This document shows, piece after piece, positions 18,643-27,752 of a stretch of DNA of 64,000 nucleotides. Positions within the stretch are counted from its first letter, which is position 1, and each line of letters begins with the position of its first letter. The notes beneath the pieces were generated by a model that saw only the letters and a list, made by a program, of their open reading frames with translations, did not search any database and was not told the origin of the DNA. The stretch is taken from assembly GCA_017550965.1 (NCBI GenBank), contig JAFZNK010000211.1, positions 1-64,000 on the forward strand, written 5' to 3'. Position numbers and translations under genes: made by a program. Source of the stretch: Thermoguttaceae bacterium (GTDB lineage: Bacteria; Planctomycetota; Planctomycetia; Pirellulales; Thermoguttaceae).

Positions 18643-18971
18643 AAAAGGACGACCTCGGCTCCAACGTCGGTTCCCGACGCGTCTGAATTCAAAAAGCGCT
18701 CTTGCGGAACGACCGGGAATTTGTCATAATCCCGGCGCGTTTTACGAACGATTCCTGGGGGATATTGCGTTATCGATTATTATGATTATAACAAATAATT
18801 GAGAAAACGCAAGTTTTTTCAGCGGTCGTTTCAAAAAAACTTGTCGTCGCGCGCGCAAGCGCGGAAACGACGTTTGCTTGCGTCGAGTTCGACGCGTTTT
18901 CAGACGCGTCGTCGCGCGAGCCGCGCCAATTTTATTTTTGGTTCAAGACAATTTTTAAGGAGAAATCCGAA
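18643..18971. other. Divergent intergenic region, nothing coding seen
   Basis: The 329-bp space lies between the divergent ArfB-type and DUF3467 genes. It contains an AT-rich stretch (about 18765-18835) suited to promoters for either side, but no box pair is good enough to assign. Short frames here lack ribosome-binding sites and recognisable motifs. Confidence 0.5.
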
Positions 18972-19265
18972 GTGCCAGAAGAAGCTCGTCCCCAATTGAA
19001 GATCGACGATTCCAAAGTCGTCGCCACATACGCCAATTTCTGCCGCGTTACCGGAACGCCGGAAGAACTCATCGTCGATTTCGGGCTCAATCCGCAGCCG
19101 ATGGGCGTTCCCTCGGAGCCGATTCCCGTCAACCAACGTCTCGTGTTGAATTTCTATACCGCCAAACGCCTGTATCACGCGCTTGGCATGACGCTTCAAC
19201 GCCATGAAAAAGCGTTTGGCGTCCTTGAAGTCGACGTCAATAAGCGCGTTCAGGCGCAACATTGA
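18972..19265 (+). CDS. DUF3467 family protein
   Basis: A 97-residue protein with a GTG start at 18972, supported by AAGGAG at 18957-18962, 9 nt upstream. The sequence (ATYANFCRVTGTPEELIVDFG early, then RLVLNFYTAKRLYHAL) matches the small DUF3467 family, found widely in bacteria and fitting a compact beta-rich fold. The biochemical role is unknown. It probably acts in the cytoplasm, as no signal or membrane segment is present. It lies upstream of, and in the same direction as, the metallo-hydrolase gene. Confidence 0.8.
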   Translation: MPEEARPQLKIDDSKVVATYANFCRVTGTPEELIVDFGLNPQPMGVPSEPIPVNQRLVLNFYTAKRLYHALGMTLQRHEKAFGVLEVDVNKRVQAQH

Positions 19266-19379
19266 TCCTTCGTTGAAAAGGCGCGCATGCGCCGATTGCT
19301 GACGAAAAACGAACGCCCCGATAATTCGCTTCGACTTCGGTCCAGGCGCAGGGCGTTTTCTGTTAAACTATCCCAAAAA

Positions 19380-20177
19380 ATGATTGTTTGCCCCATATTG
19401 AGCGGAAGTTCCGGCAACGCGACCTACGTGGAAAGCGGCTCCTCGCGCGTCCTGGTCGACGCGGGCGGAACGGGAACGGCTATTGAGAGCAATCTTGCCA
19501 AAATCGACGTCGATCCGCGTTCGCTCACCGCTTTGCTGGTAACTCACGCGCACGACGACCACATTCGCGGCCTGGGCGTTCTCTCTCGACGCTACAATTT
19601 GCCGATCTACGCGAGCGAAGGCGTCTGGAAACAGATCGAACGCGGAAGACTCGGTCGGATTTCCACCTGTTTTATCAAGCGGTTCCGAAGTCTGATCGGC
19701 GACGTCATCGATCTCGGCGACGTTAAAGCGACTTATTTTTCCACGCCGCACGATTCCTACGATTCCGTCGGGTACGTGCTTTCCGACGGCTCCGTAAAAT
19801 TCGGAATAGCGACCGACGTCGGGCACGTCACGCCCAATATGCGCGAACGCCTGTCCGGATGCGACGCCGTCCTGCTCGAAGCGAACTACGACTACGAGAT
19901 GCTCGTGAAAGGGCCGTATCCGTATCCTCTCAAACAGCGTATTCTCGGGCCGGACGGACATTTGGACAATCGCGACGCGGGCAAATTTGCCGTCGAACTC
20001 GTTCGCAGCGGCGTGCGGCATTTGTTTTTAGGGCACCTGAGCGAGAACAACAACACGCAGGAGCTGGCTTATTACGCCGTGAGAGACGCGTTGCTCGACG
20101 CCGGCGTCGATCTCGAAAAAGACTGCAGCGTCTACATGACGCGGCGGTACGAACCAAGCAGGAAATTAGTCCTTTAA
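19380..20177 (+). CDS. Metallo-beta-lactamase-fold hydrolase, YycJ/WalJ-like
   Basis: A 265-residue protein. ATG 19380 is preferred because MIVCPILSGSSGNATYVESG is the normal start of the YycJ/WalJ group; the open frame extends 31 codons upstream without family-like sequence. The zinc-binding motif HAHDDH (residues 56-61) is intact, and later metal-ligand positions are suggested by TDVGHV and FLGHLSENN. Members are cytoplasmic phosphodiesterase- or exonuclease-like enzymes, some tied to cell-wall regulation or DNA repair; the substrate here is not known. The next gene, waaA, begins 12 bp after the stop, so the two are probably co-transcribed. Confidence 0.85.
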   Translation: MIVCPILSGSSGNATYVESGSSRVLVDAGGTGTAIESNLAKIDVDPRSLTALLVTHAHDDHIRGLGVLSRRYNLPIYASEGVWKQIERGRLGRISTCFIKRFRSLIGDVIDLGDVKATYFSTPHDSYDSVGYVLSDGSVKFGIATDVGHVTPNMRERLSGCDAVLLEANYDYEMLVKGPYPYPLKQRILGPDGHLDNRDAGKFAVELVRSGVRHLFLGHLSENNNTQELAYYAVRDALLDAGVDLEKDCSVYMTRRYEPSRKLVL

Positions 20178-20189
20178 GAGCGTTCGTTC

Positions 20190-21479
20190 ATGTTGGATTT
20201 GATCTATTTGCTCGCGTTGGTTTTCGCGTCGCCTTTTCTTTTCTACAGAGCCGTCCGACAGAAGAAATATCGCGACGGCTGGGGACAAAAATTTCTCGGA
20301 CGCGTTCCTGTTCTTCCGACGACAGGCGAAGGCAAAAAAAGAATCTGGCTTCACGCCGTGAGCGTCGGCGAAGTTAATCTTCTCAAGCCGATCGTCGCTC
20401 AAATAGACGCCGATTATCCCAATTGGGAGTTTGTCGTTTCCTCGACCTCCAAAACGGGGCTTGAACTTGCCAAAAAGCTCTTTGGCGATCGAACAGCCGT
20501 TTTTTACTGTCCGCTTGATTTTTCGTGGGCCGTCAAACGCGCGTTGCGGCGAATCAAGCCAAACATGCTCGTTCTCGCGGAATTGGAACTCTGGCCGAAT
20601 CTGATCAAAAAAGCGAGCCGTTCGGGCGTTAAGGTCGCGATCGTCAACGGACGCGTAAGCGACGGCTCGTTCAAAATTTACTATCGAATTCGGATGTTTC
20701 TGGCGTCGACGTTTCGAAAGATCGATCTGATCGTCGCGCAAGACGACGTGGCCGCGAATTATTTCAGGAGCATGTCGCCTGTCCCCGAGCGCGTAAACGT
20801 TTCCGGCTCGATTAAATTCGACGGCGTAAAAACCGACAGAAACAACTCTGCGACTCAGGCTCTCGCCAAACTCGCCGGCGTTCGGGAGAGCGACGTCGTC
20901 TACATGTGCGGAAGCACGCAGGACCCCGAAGAGAAGGGAGCGTTGGAAGTCTATAGAAGGCTTCGTCGCGATTACCCCGCGCTTAAGTTGATCGTGGTTC
21001 CGCGCCATAAAGAACGATTTGAGGACGTTGCGAAACTCCTTGACGCGTCGGGATTTCCGTGGACGAGGCGTTCCGCGATCGCCGAGCCGGTCGATCCCGC
21101 CGCCGAACAAAGCCGCGTCGTTTTAGTCGACGCGCTGGGCGAACTTGGCGCGTGGTGGGGACTTGCGAAAATCGCGTTTGTCGGGGGTAGCTGGGGCGCG
21201 CGCGGAGGTCAAAACATGCTCGAGCCCGCCGGATACGGCGCGGCGGTTTCGTTTGGCCCGAACACGAAGAATTTCCGCACGATCGTCGAAGCGCTTCTGC
21301 GCGAAAACGCCGCGAAAGTCGTCGCCGACGTCGACGAAATGGAAGCGTTTGTCAAAAAATGCCTCGACGAGCCCGATTACGCGGAGCGTCTTGGCGCCGC
21401 CGCGCGGGCGTTGACGATCCGAAACGCCGGCGCGACAAAGAGAACCCTTGAAGAGCTGGCGCGTCTTTTCGACTCCTGA
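20190..21479 (+). CDS. waaA: 3-deoxy-D-manno-octulosonate (Kdo) transferase
   Basis: A 429-residue glycosyltransferase of family GT30. It begins with a membrane-anchoring helix (LDLIYLLALVFASPFLFY) and the typical KYRDGWGQKFLGR stretch, then HAVSVGEV, LAELELWPNL and, in the C-terminal nucleotide-sugar domain, VGGSWGARGGQNMLEPAGYG with FGPNTKNF. These match WaaA/KdtA along the whole length. The enzyme transfers Kdo from CMP-Kdo to lipid A precursor at the inner face of the cytoplasmic membrane, which implies a lipopolysaccharide-type outer membrane in this organism. Confidence 0.93.
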   Translation: MLDLIYLLALVFASPFLFYRAVRQKKYRDGWGQKFLGRVPVLPTTGEGKKRIWLHAVSVGEVNLLKPIVAQIDADYPNWEFVVSSTSKTGLELAKKLFGDRTAVFYCPLDFSWAVKRALRRIKPNMLVLAELELWPNLIKKASRSGVKVAIVNGRVSDGSFKIYYRIRMFLASTFRKIDLIVAQDDVAANYFRSMSPVPERVNVSGSIKFDGVKTDRNNSATQALAKLAGVRESDVVYMCGSTQDPEEKGALEVYRRLRRDYPALKLIVVPRHKERFEDVAKLLDASGFPWTRRSAIAEPVDPAAEQSRVVLVDALGELGAWWGLAKIAFVGGSWGARGGQNMLEPAGYGAAVSFGPNTKNFRTIVEALLRENAAKVVADVDEMEAFVKKCLDEPDYAERLGAAARALTIRNAGATKRTLEELARLFDS

Positions 21480-21497
21480 TTTTTTCTCGACTAATTA

Positions 21498-21526
21498 TTG
21501 AAAACGCGCGGAACCGAGTTTATAAT
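21498..21526 (+). promoter_or_regulatory. Sigma70-type promoter of the Nramp-like gene
   Basis: TTGAAA at 21498-21503 and TATAAT at 21521-21526 with a 17-nt spacer, about 90 nt before the ATG at 21617 and just after the waaA stop. Confidence 0.7.
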
Positions 21527-21616
21527 GAAACAAATTGTCGGCGCCTGTGTTTTGGCGTCTCGACAAGCGCGATATCGAACTTGTAGCAAATAGACGTCAA
21601 CACAAGGAAAACGCCA

Positions 21617-23242
21617 ATGTCGTCCGAGACTGAAAACAAGCCCGCGCCGCGAGCCGACGCCGGGCTGCCCATGAGCCCGAAATGGGATCCTGAGAAATTA
21701 GCCGCTGAAAAAGCGGAACTTAAAAATCTGGAAACGTTGCCGTTGGGTCGGCGTTCGATCGGGTATATCAAACGCACGGGGCCGGGCCTGCTTCAAAGCG
21801 CGATGACTCTCGGCGCGGGCAGCGCGACCGCTTCGGTGATCGCCGGCGCCTCGTTTGGATACAAGCTCCTGTGGGTTCAGCCTTTGGCGATGTTCTTTGG
21901 CGTTATGATGCTCGCGGCGTTGTCGAACGTCGTTTTGACGCGCGGCGAACGTCCGTATCAGTCGTTCGGCAAGCAAATCTGGAAGCCGATCGTCTTTCTC
22001 TGGGCGTTGGGCACGATTCTTTCGTCCGTCATTTGGCATTTCCCGCAATACGCGCTTCTTGCCGGCGCGGGCCGCGACCTGTTCTCCGCGTTTGGCGCGC
22101 AACTTGCCGTCCCCGAGGGAGAAGCGGTCCCCGGATGGATTCAGGGCCTTTCCAACGCGTTGACTCCGCTTGGTTTTAAGGTCAACACGTCGATCAACAC
22201 GCTCGGGTATCTCGTGAGTTTCGGCGTCGGCGCGTTCATTTTGATTATGAACATCATCGTCGTCTTCAACTACGGCAAAGGCTCCAAAGGCGTCAAATTT
22301 TACGAGCGGTTCCTTCGCACGATGATCGCGCTGGTGATTTTCTTCTTCGCGCTTGTGTGTCTGATGAACGTTAACAAGATCCAATGGGGCGAAGTCTTCA
22401 AAGGCTTCTTTGGCTACTACGGCTTCCCGAAGAACCCAGAAGGCGTCGTTGAAACGAACACGTATTTGCAGGTTCTCGGCATGCTCGGCGCCGCCGTGGG
22501 CATCAACATGACGTTCCTTTATCCTTATTCGCTTCTGGCGAAAGGCTGGGGCGAAGAGCATAAGAAGCTCGCGCGCTGGGACCTGGGCATGACGATGTTC
22601 CTGCCCTTTACGATCGTGACGTCGCTGATCATCGTCGCCATGACCGTCACCGGCGTCTATACCGGCGCGGACGCGGTCAACTCGACGTTGACGCCCCTTG
22701 GCGCGGCCGCCGCGTTCCAGGGAATTCCTTACGGAAACGTGATTTTCTGCCTCGGCCTTATGGGGATGTGCGGCGGCGCGGTCTCCGTTCATATGGTCGC
22801 GTGCGGGTTCACGATGTGCGAAATGCTCGGCCTGGACATGACGCAAAAGCGGTTCCGACTCTTCGCGCTCACGCCGTGCATAGGCTATCTTGGCGTCGTG
22901 ATCAGCCTGCCGATGTGGTTCCCGGTCGTCGCGTCCGCCGTGTGCTTCACGATGCTTCCGATCGCGTACTTCATCTTCCTGTACCTGAACAACAAGAGGA
23001 GCTACATTGGCTCCGCGGTCGGCAAAGGCTGGAAGCGCGCCGTCTTCAACGTTATTCTAGTCGCCGCGCTGATCTTCGCGTGCATCGGCTCCGGAAAGTC
23101 GATTAAGTCGAACGTGATCGACAAACTCGCGCCCAAGCCCGCGCCCGCGGCCGAGTCCGCCGAGCCTCAGGCGGCGGACGAGCCCGTCCTTGAGGAGCCC
23201 GTCGAAGCCGCCGTCGAGGGAGAGGCTCCCGCCGCGGAATGA
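21617..23242 (+). CDS. Nramp-superfamily transporter lacking the canonical metal-site motifs
   Basis: A 541-residue membrane protein with about 11-12 hydrophobic helices, a 50-residue hydrophilic N-terminus and a Pro/Glu/Ala-rich tail. The first helix (GPGLLQSAMTLGAGSATASVIAG, then FGYKLLW) aligns with TM1 of Nramp/SLC11 metal transporters. The metal-binding DPGN of that helix reads GAGS here (about residues 66-69), and the MPH motif expected in TM6 is replaced around residues 291-300 by GINMTFLYPYS. In known Nramp proteins these positions hold Mn/Fe; their loss points to a different cation (some relatives carry Mg or Al) or another substrate. It has its own promoter and no linked gene that suggests the cargo. 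Confidence 0.75.
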   Translation: MSSETENKPAPRADAGLPMSPKWDPEKLAAEKAELKNLETLPLGRRSIGYIKRTGPGLLQSAMTLGAGSATASVIAGASFGYKLLWVQPLAMFFGVMMLAALSNVVLTRGERPYQSFGKQIWKPIVFLWALGTILSSVIWHFPQYALLAGAGRDLFSAFGAQLAVPEGEAVPGWIQGLSNALTPLGFKVNTSINTLGYLVSFGVGAFILIMNIIVVFNYGKGSKGVKFYERFLRTMIALVIFFFALVCLMNVNKIQWGEVFKGFFGYYGFPKNPEGVVETNTYLQVLGMLGAAVGINMTFLYPYSLLAKGWGEEHKKLARWDLGMTMFLPFTIVTSLIIVAMTVTGVYTGADAVNSTLTPLGAAAAFQGIPYGNVIFCLGLMGMCGGAVSVHMVACGFTMCEMLGLDMTQKRFRLFALTPCIGYLGVVISLPMWFPVVASAVCFTMLPIAYFIFLYLNNKRSYIGSAVGKGWKRAVFNVILVAALIFACIGSGKSIKSNVIDKLAPKPAPAAESAEPQAADEPVLEEPVEAAVEGEAPAAE

Positions 23243-23449
23243 CCTTCGTCAATCTCGTCGCGAAGTTGCGATTTTTAGCGCGAAACGCGGCGAGAGAAGG
23301 TTTATCCCCCGCCTAGCGCTTGATTTGTTTTTCCCTATAATGAATTGAGCGCGCGTTGCGAAACGATCGAACGATCGCGTCGCCGCGTTCAAGACGAGGG
23401 CCTGGCGTCGCGCGATTTTGCCCAGGGCGGTTGTTAAGGTTGCTAACAG

Positions 23450-24103
23450 ATGACGTTGTTTTATTTTGTCGTCGCGAGTTTTCCCTTTGCGTTGTACTTG
23501 TTGACGTTGGCGTGCGTTCACGGTCGGCCCGTTCCGTTTGTCGTGAGCGGGCGACGCGATTTCATCGCCATGTGCCTCGCGTTGTCCGGAGTCTTTTTTA
23601 TAGGGCCCGGCCAACTGCTCGTTACGTGGGGCGCGGCCGCCGTCTGGGGAAAATACGTCTGGGCGCTCCTTGCCGCGCTGTGTTTCCTGGTCGTTCTTCT
23701 GATCTCTTCGAACATGCGTCCGAGGATCGTCGTCTACAACGCGTCGCGCGAATCGCTCCGAAAGACGCTGACCACGACCGCGATTTCGCTCGACGACGAG
23801 GCGTGCTGGAGCGGTTCCGCGCTCAACATGCCCGGCCTGGGCGTGCAGTTCTATCTCGACGCGCAGGGGCTTGGACGCGCCGCGACGATTGTGCGAATCG
23901 ATCCCGGCCTGTCGCAGGAAGGCTGGCTGCGCTTTGCCAGAGAACTGAAAAAAGCCGCCAATAGCGCGGAGCGCGCGAGAGGGCGCGCGACGTGCGCGGT
24001 CTTTTCGATCCTGGGGCTTGGGCTACTGATCGCCGACGCGTTTTGCTTCCTGCAACGTCAGGACGCGCTGCGCGAGGCGTTTTCGTTTTACATGTCCGTA
24101 TGA
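23450..24103 (+). CDS. Hypothetical membrane protein
   Basis: A 217-residue protein, not recognised. Three hydrophobic helices lie in the first 90 residues (about 3-22, 38-60 and 66-86), then a soluble domain of about 90 residues, and a last helix near 180-200. The start codon (ATG 23450) has no strong ribosome-binding site. The stop is 37 bp before the PP2C phosphatase gene, suggesting co-transcription, so the protein may belong with that phosphatase. Real coding sequence is likely from length, codon use and the neat spacing. Confidence 0.65.
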   Translation: MTLFYFVVASFPFALYLLTLACVHGRPVPFVVSGRRDFIAMCLALSGVFFIGPGQLLVTWGAAAVWGKYVWALLAALCFLVVLLISSNMRPRIVVYNASRESLRKTLTTTAISLDDEACWSGSALNMPGLGVQFYLDAQGLGRAATIVRIDPGLSQEGWLRFARELKKAANSAERARGRATCAVFSILGLGLLIADAFCFLQRQDALREAFSFYMSV

Positions 24104-24140
24104 AACGCAATGAAAGATTTTGATCCGAAGGTTGATTAAA

Positions 24141-25475
24141 ATGGACGACAATTGGCGGAACGAATCGATTGCGTTTTCAGCGCGGACCGACGTCGGCATG
24201 CGACGTTCGAACAACCAGGACCACTATTGCGTCGAGCCCGCGTCCACGCTTCGACTTTGGAACGCTCGCGGCCATCTTTTTATCGTCGCCGACGGCATGG
24301 GCGCGCACGCCGCCGGGGAGCGCGCGAGCGAATTGGCGACAAAAGTCGTGTCGCAGTCTTATCTTAAAAGGACGAACGAAAATCCGCCCGAGGCGTTGAA
24401 AAACGCTATTCTTGAAGCGCACTCCGTTATTAAGAAACAGGGAGAGAGCGACCTGTCTTTTGAAAACATGGGCACGACGTGCGACGCGCTGGTTCTTTTC
24501 CCCGATCGCGGTTATATCGGGCACGTGGGCGACTCGCGCGTTTATCGCGTTCGCGACCGCGTCGTCGAGCAAATGACGTTCGACCACAGCCTCGTCTGGG
24601 AAGTGAAATACAATCCTTCCGCGCATTCGGCGCTGCGTCAGGTCGCGCATATTCCCAAAAACGTCATCACGCGTTCGCTTGGTCCGACCGAAAATCTGGT
24701 CGTCGACGTCGAGGGGCCTTTTAAAACCAAGCCGGGCGACGCGTTTCTTCTGTGCAGCGACGGGCTTTCCGGGCAAGTTTCCGACACGGAAATCGGTCAG
24801 GTTCTCGAAATTTTCCAGCCGGAGGACGCGACCGAATCGCTCGTCAATCTTGCGAATCTTCGCGGCGGTCCGGACAACGTGACGGTCGTCGTCGCGCGCG
24901 TCAAGTCGGTCTCGAAATCGGAAGAAATCGATCAGGAAATCAAGAAGTCGACGAAAGTTTACGAGAAGCGGCCGCCTCTGAGCGCAGTCGCGCTCGGCGC
25001 GGCGATTACGGCGTGCGTGCTATGGGCGCTTGCCGGAGTTCTGTTGCTGATCCGGGAAGACGCGCAGTGGTTCATGGCCGTCAAAATCGGCGCGGCGGTC
25101 GCCGCCGCGATTAGCACGACGGTCTTTTTCGTTCTCGGGCGCGCGTCTATTTTCCGCGGCGCGTTTTCGGACCAAAACGAACAAAAGCTCGGCAAAGGCC
25201 CGTATATTCGCGCTTCCGCCGCGCCGACGCGGGAATTTCACGACAATATCGACGCCGTTTGCGACGAGCTGTGTCTTGTGCTGAAAAACGACGAAGAAAG
25301 CGCGAAAATTGGATTCAAGCCCGACTGGAAGGGAATCGACGAGGCCAGAAAACAGGCGAAAAGCGCGGCGGCGTCCGAAGATTACGCGACGTCGATTCGC
25401 GCCAATTTCAGCGTTGTCAACTACGTCATGAGAGAATACAAAAAAAATTCTCCTCAACGAAAAAACGGTCGATAA
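24141..25475 (+). CDS. PP2C-family serine/threonine phosphatase with membrane anchor
   Basis: A 444-residue protein; ATG 24141 has GAAGG 9 nt upstream. The N-terminal 250 residues carry all PPM/PP2C motifs: ARTDVGMRRSNNQDHYCVE, VADGMGAHAAGERAS (metal-binding Asp51 and neighbouring Gly), GDSRVYRV, LCSDGLSG and DNVTVVVARV. The enzyme uses two Mn/Mg ions to dephosphorylate Ser/Thr proteins and would counteract Hanks-type kinases, which are abundant in planctomycetes. Two hydrophobic helices follow (about 285-340), then a cytoplasmic tail of about 100 residues with no recognised domain. No kinase is adjacent. Confidence 0.9.
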   Translation: MDDNWRNESIAFSARTDVGMRRSNNQDHYCVEPASTLRLWNARGHLFIVADGMGAHAAGERASELATKVVSQSYLKRTNENPPEALKNAILEAHSVIKKQGESDLSFENMGTTCDALVLFPDRGYIGHVGDSRVYRVRDRVVEQMTFDHSLVWEVKYNPSAHSALRQVAHIPKNVITRSLGPTENLVVDVEGPFKTKPGDAFLLCSDGLSGQVSDTEIGQVLEIFQPEDATESLVNLANLRGGPDNVTVVVARVKSVSKSEEIDQEIKKSTKVYEKRPPLSAVALGAAITACVLWALAGVLLLIREDAQWFMAVKIGAAVAAAISTTVFFVLGRASIFRGAFSDQNEQKLGKGPYIRASAAPTREFHDNIDAVCDELCLVLKNDEESAKIGFKPDWKGIDEARKQAKSAAASEDYATSIRANFSVVNYVMREYKKNSPQRKNGR

Positions 25476-25626
25476 AACGCGCCGACGGCTTCGCCGAACG
25501 TCCGCACGCGGTTGACGTTTTGCGAAAATTTTTTAAACTATTGTTCGGTTTCTCGCGATTGACGTCGCGAGGTCGCCGACCGGGAGTCGTCGCGAAAAGA
25601 ACATAGACGAAAGAGACTAAAAGACA

Positions 25627-26394
25627 ATGTTGGCAAAAAGGGTGATTCCCTGTTTGGACGTTTGCGGCGGGCGCGTCGTCAAAGGCGTTAATTTCCTGAA
25701 TTTGCAAGACGCCGGAGATCCCGTCGAAGTCGCGAAACGATACGAACGCGAGGGCGCCGACGAACTTGTCTTTCTGGATATTACCGCCAGTCACGAACAG
25801 CGCGACGTGATCGTCGACGTCGTGAGAAAAACCGCCGACGTCGTGTTTATGCCGTTGACGGTCGGCGGCGGAATTCGAACGGTCGAGGATTTTCGCAAGA
25901 TCCTCAACGCGGGTTCCGACAAAGTCTCCATCAATTCCTCCGCCGTGAAGACGCCCGATCTTATCAACGCGGCCGCCGAGCGATTCGGCAGTCAGTGCGT
26001 CGTCGTCAACATCGATCCGAAACGCGTCATGCGCGACGGAAAGGAGTTTTGGGAAGTCTTCATTCACGGAGGACGCGTTCCGACAGGGCTCGAGGCGGTC
26101 GCGTGGGCGCGCGAAGTCGAAGAGCGCGGGGCGGGCGAGATCGTCCTGACCTCGATGGACGGAGACGGAACAAAAAACGGATACGACCTTCCAATACTCA
26201 AAGCGGTCGCCGACGCCGTGCGCATCCCGGTGGTGGCGAGCGGGGGCGCGGGCGAGCCGAAACATTTTGTCGAGGCGGTCGTGGAAGGAAACGCTTCCGC
26301 CGTGCTGGCCGCGAGCGTTTTCCATTACGGGCTGTATTCGATCGCCGAAGTGAAAGAGGCGATGCGCGCCGCGGGGGTTCCCGTCAGAATTTGA
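25627..26394 (+). CDS. hisF: Imidazole glycerol phosphate synthase cyclase subunit
   Basis: A 255-residue TIM barrel of the expected length. It starts [20 protein letters not shown], with catalytic Asp11; the second catalytic Asp lies in VVNIDPKRV; the phosphate-binding loops VGGGIRT, INSSAV and VASGGAGEP are present. HisF combines ammonia from HisH with PRFAR to give imidazole glycerol phosphate and AICAR in histidine synthesis. HisH and other his genes are not adjacent, so the pathway is dispersed in this genome. Confidence 0.96.
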   Translation: MLAKRVIPCLDVCGGRVVKGVNFLNLQDAGDPVEVAKRYEREGADELVFLDITASHEQRDVIVDVVRKTADVVFMPLTVGGGIRTVEDFRKILNAGSDKVSINSSAVKTPDLINAAAERFGSQCVVVNIDPKRVMRDGKEFWEVFIHGGRVPTGLEAVAWAREVEERGAGEIVLTSMDGDGTKNGYDLPILKAVADAVRIPVVASGGAGEPKHFVEAVVEGNASAVLAASVFHYGLYSIAEVKEAMRAAGVPVRI

Positions 26395-26484
26395 TTATTA
26401 TCGCGGCCTTGTCCAACGAGCCGCCAACATCGCGCGTCGACGAGAACGTCGATCGTCGCTTGACCATAAATAAGGAGACGTTTA

Positions 26485-27627
26485 ATGTCGTCAATCGATC
26501 TGCCGGATCGCGTGTTTAGAAAGAAGAAGGATCTTGAAATCGACCCGTTGTTCAGAGCGTTGGTAAAGCTCTCCGGGTCCGACCTTCACCTGAAGGTCGA
26601 CCGACCGCCGTACGTGCGCGTCAAGGGCGCTTTGCGCACTCTTAATCGCGGGCCTATCGACGACGACGAAATGAACCGTCTCATCTTCCCGATGATGGAC
26701 GAGCGCAACCGCAAGATCTACAACGACACGGGCGGGGCGGACTTCGCGCACACGTGCGTGGTCGACGGCGTTTCGTGGCGTTTCCGCGTCAACGTTCTGA
26801 CGCAAATTGGGCACGTAGGGCTCGTCGCCCGTCGTATTAACAACTTCATTCCCGAGCTGGAAAAACTTCATATTCCGTCCGTTCTTTACGAGCTTTGCAA
26901 GTTCAGCCAGGGAATGATCCTTCTCGCGGGCGTTACGGGTTCCGGAAAATCGACGACCATCGCGTCGATGTTGAACTGGATTAACAAGAACTACAACAAG
27001 CACATCCTGACCCTCGAAGACCCGATCGAATTTATGTTCACCGAGGAAAAGTGCCTGATCAATCAGCGCGAAATCGGTCAGGACGTCGTCGACTTCGAAG
27101 TCGGCATGAAACACGCCGTCCGCGAGGACCCCGACGTCATGCTCGTCGGGGAAATGCGCGACCGCGAAACGTTCGAAACCGCTATTCACGCGGCGGAAAC
27201 GGGCCACCTGGTTTTCGGTACGATCCACGCGTCGACGGCGCCGTCGACGATTGGGCGTATTCTCGACTTGTTCCCCGCGAATATGCATAAGGCGATTCGC
27301 TCCGCGATCGCGATGAACATGAAGGGCATCGTCGCTCAGAAGCTGCTTCCGTCGATTCTGCCCGGCGTTCAACGCGTTCCGACCTGCGAAATCATGATCG
27401 TCAACAACGTTATTCGCAAGTTGATTCTCGAAGGCGAAGACGAAAAACTCGGCGACGCCATTCGTATTCAGGCTCAGGAAGGCATGCAGGACTTCACGAT
27501 GTCGCTCAAGTCGCTCGTTCAGATGAAGAAGATCGACCGCGCGACGGCGTTTGAAGTCGCGCCGAACATCGAATCGCTGAAGATGGCTCTTAAAGGCATC
27601 GAAGTTAAGGAGCCGGGTATTCTCTGA
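26485..27627 (+). CDS. pilT: PilT-type retraction ATPase
   Basis: A 380-residue ATPase of the GspE/PilT superfamily, with GGAG 9 nt before ATG 26485. The N-terminal domain has SGSDLHLKVDRPPYVRVKG; the ATPase core has Walker A GVTGSGKST (residues 149-157), the Asp box LEDPIEF, Walker B DPDVMLVGEMRDRET and the His box AAETGHLVFGTIHAS. All catalytic motifs are intact. PilT powers type IV pilus retraction at the inner membrane; the usual AIRNLIRE helix is replaced by AIRSAIAM. It is followed by a degenerate PilB/GspE-like gene, suggesting the two work in one machine. Confidence 0.88.
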   Translation: MSSIDLPDRVFRKKKDLEIDPLFRALVKLSGSDLHLKVDRPPYVRVKGALRTLNRGPIDDDEMNRLIFPMMDERNRKIYNDTGGADFAHTCVVDGVSWRFRVNVLTQIGHVGLVARRINNFIPELEKLHIPSVLYELCKFSQGMILLAGVTGSGKSTTIASMLNWINKNYNKHILTLEDPIEFMFTEEKCLINQREIGQDVVDFEVGMKHAVREDPDVMLVGEMRDRETFETAIHAAETGHLVFGTIHASTAPSTIGRILDLFPANMHKAIRSAIAMNMKGIVAQKLLPSILPGVQRVPTCEIMIVNNVIRKLILEGEDEKLGDAIRIQAQEGMQDFTMSLKSLVQMKKIDRATAFEVAPNIESLKMALKGIEVKEPGIL

Positions 27628-27752
27628 TCGACCCGAAACCGTTTGCGGCCGGCGCTTTTGTCGACCGCGAACGCCGCGCGTGCAAACTGCGGAGCGTTTC
27701 GACGGCGCTCCGCTCGATTGGCAACGATATTTTCGTTAAAAGTTGGTAAGAT

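Noticed and set aside
21698-22846. Minus-strand 382-codon frame over the Nramp-like gene
   Set aside because: His/Arg-rich shadow of a membrane protein; no motif.
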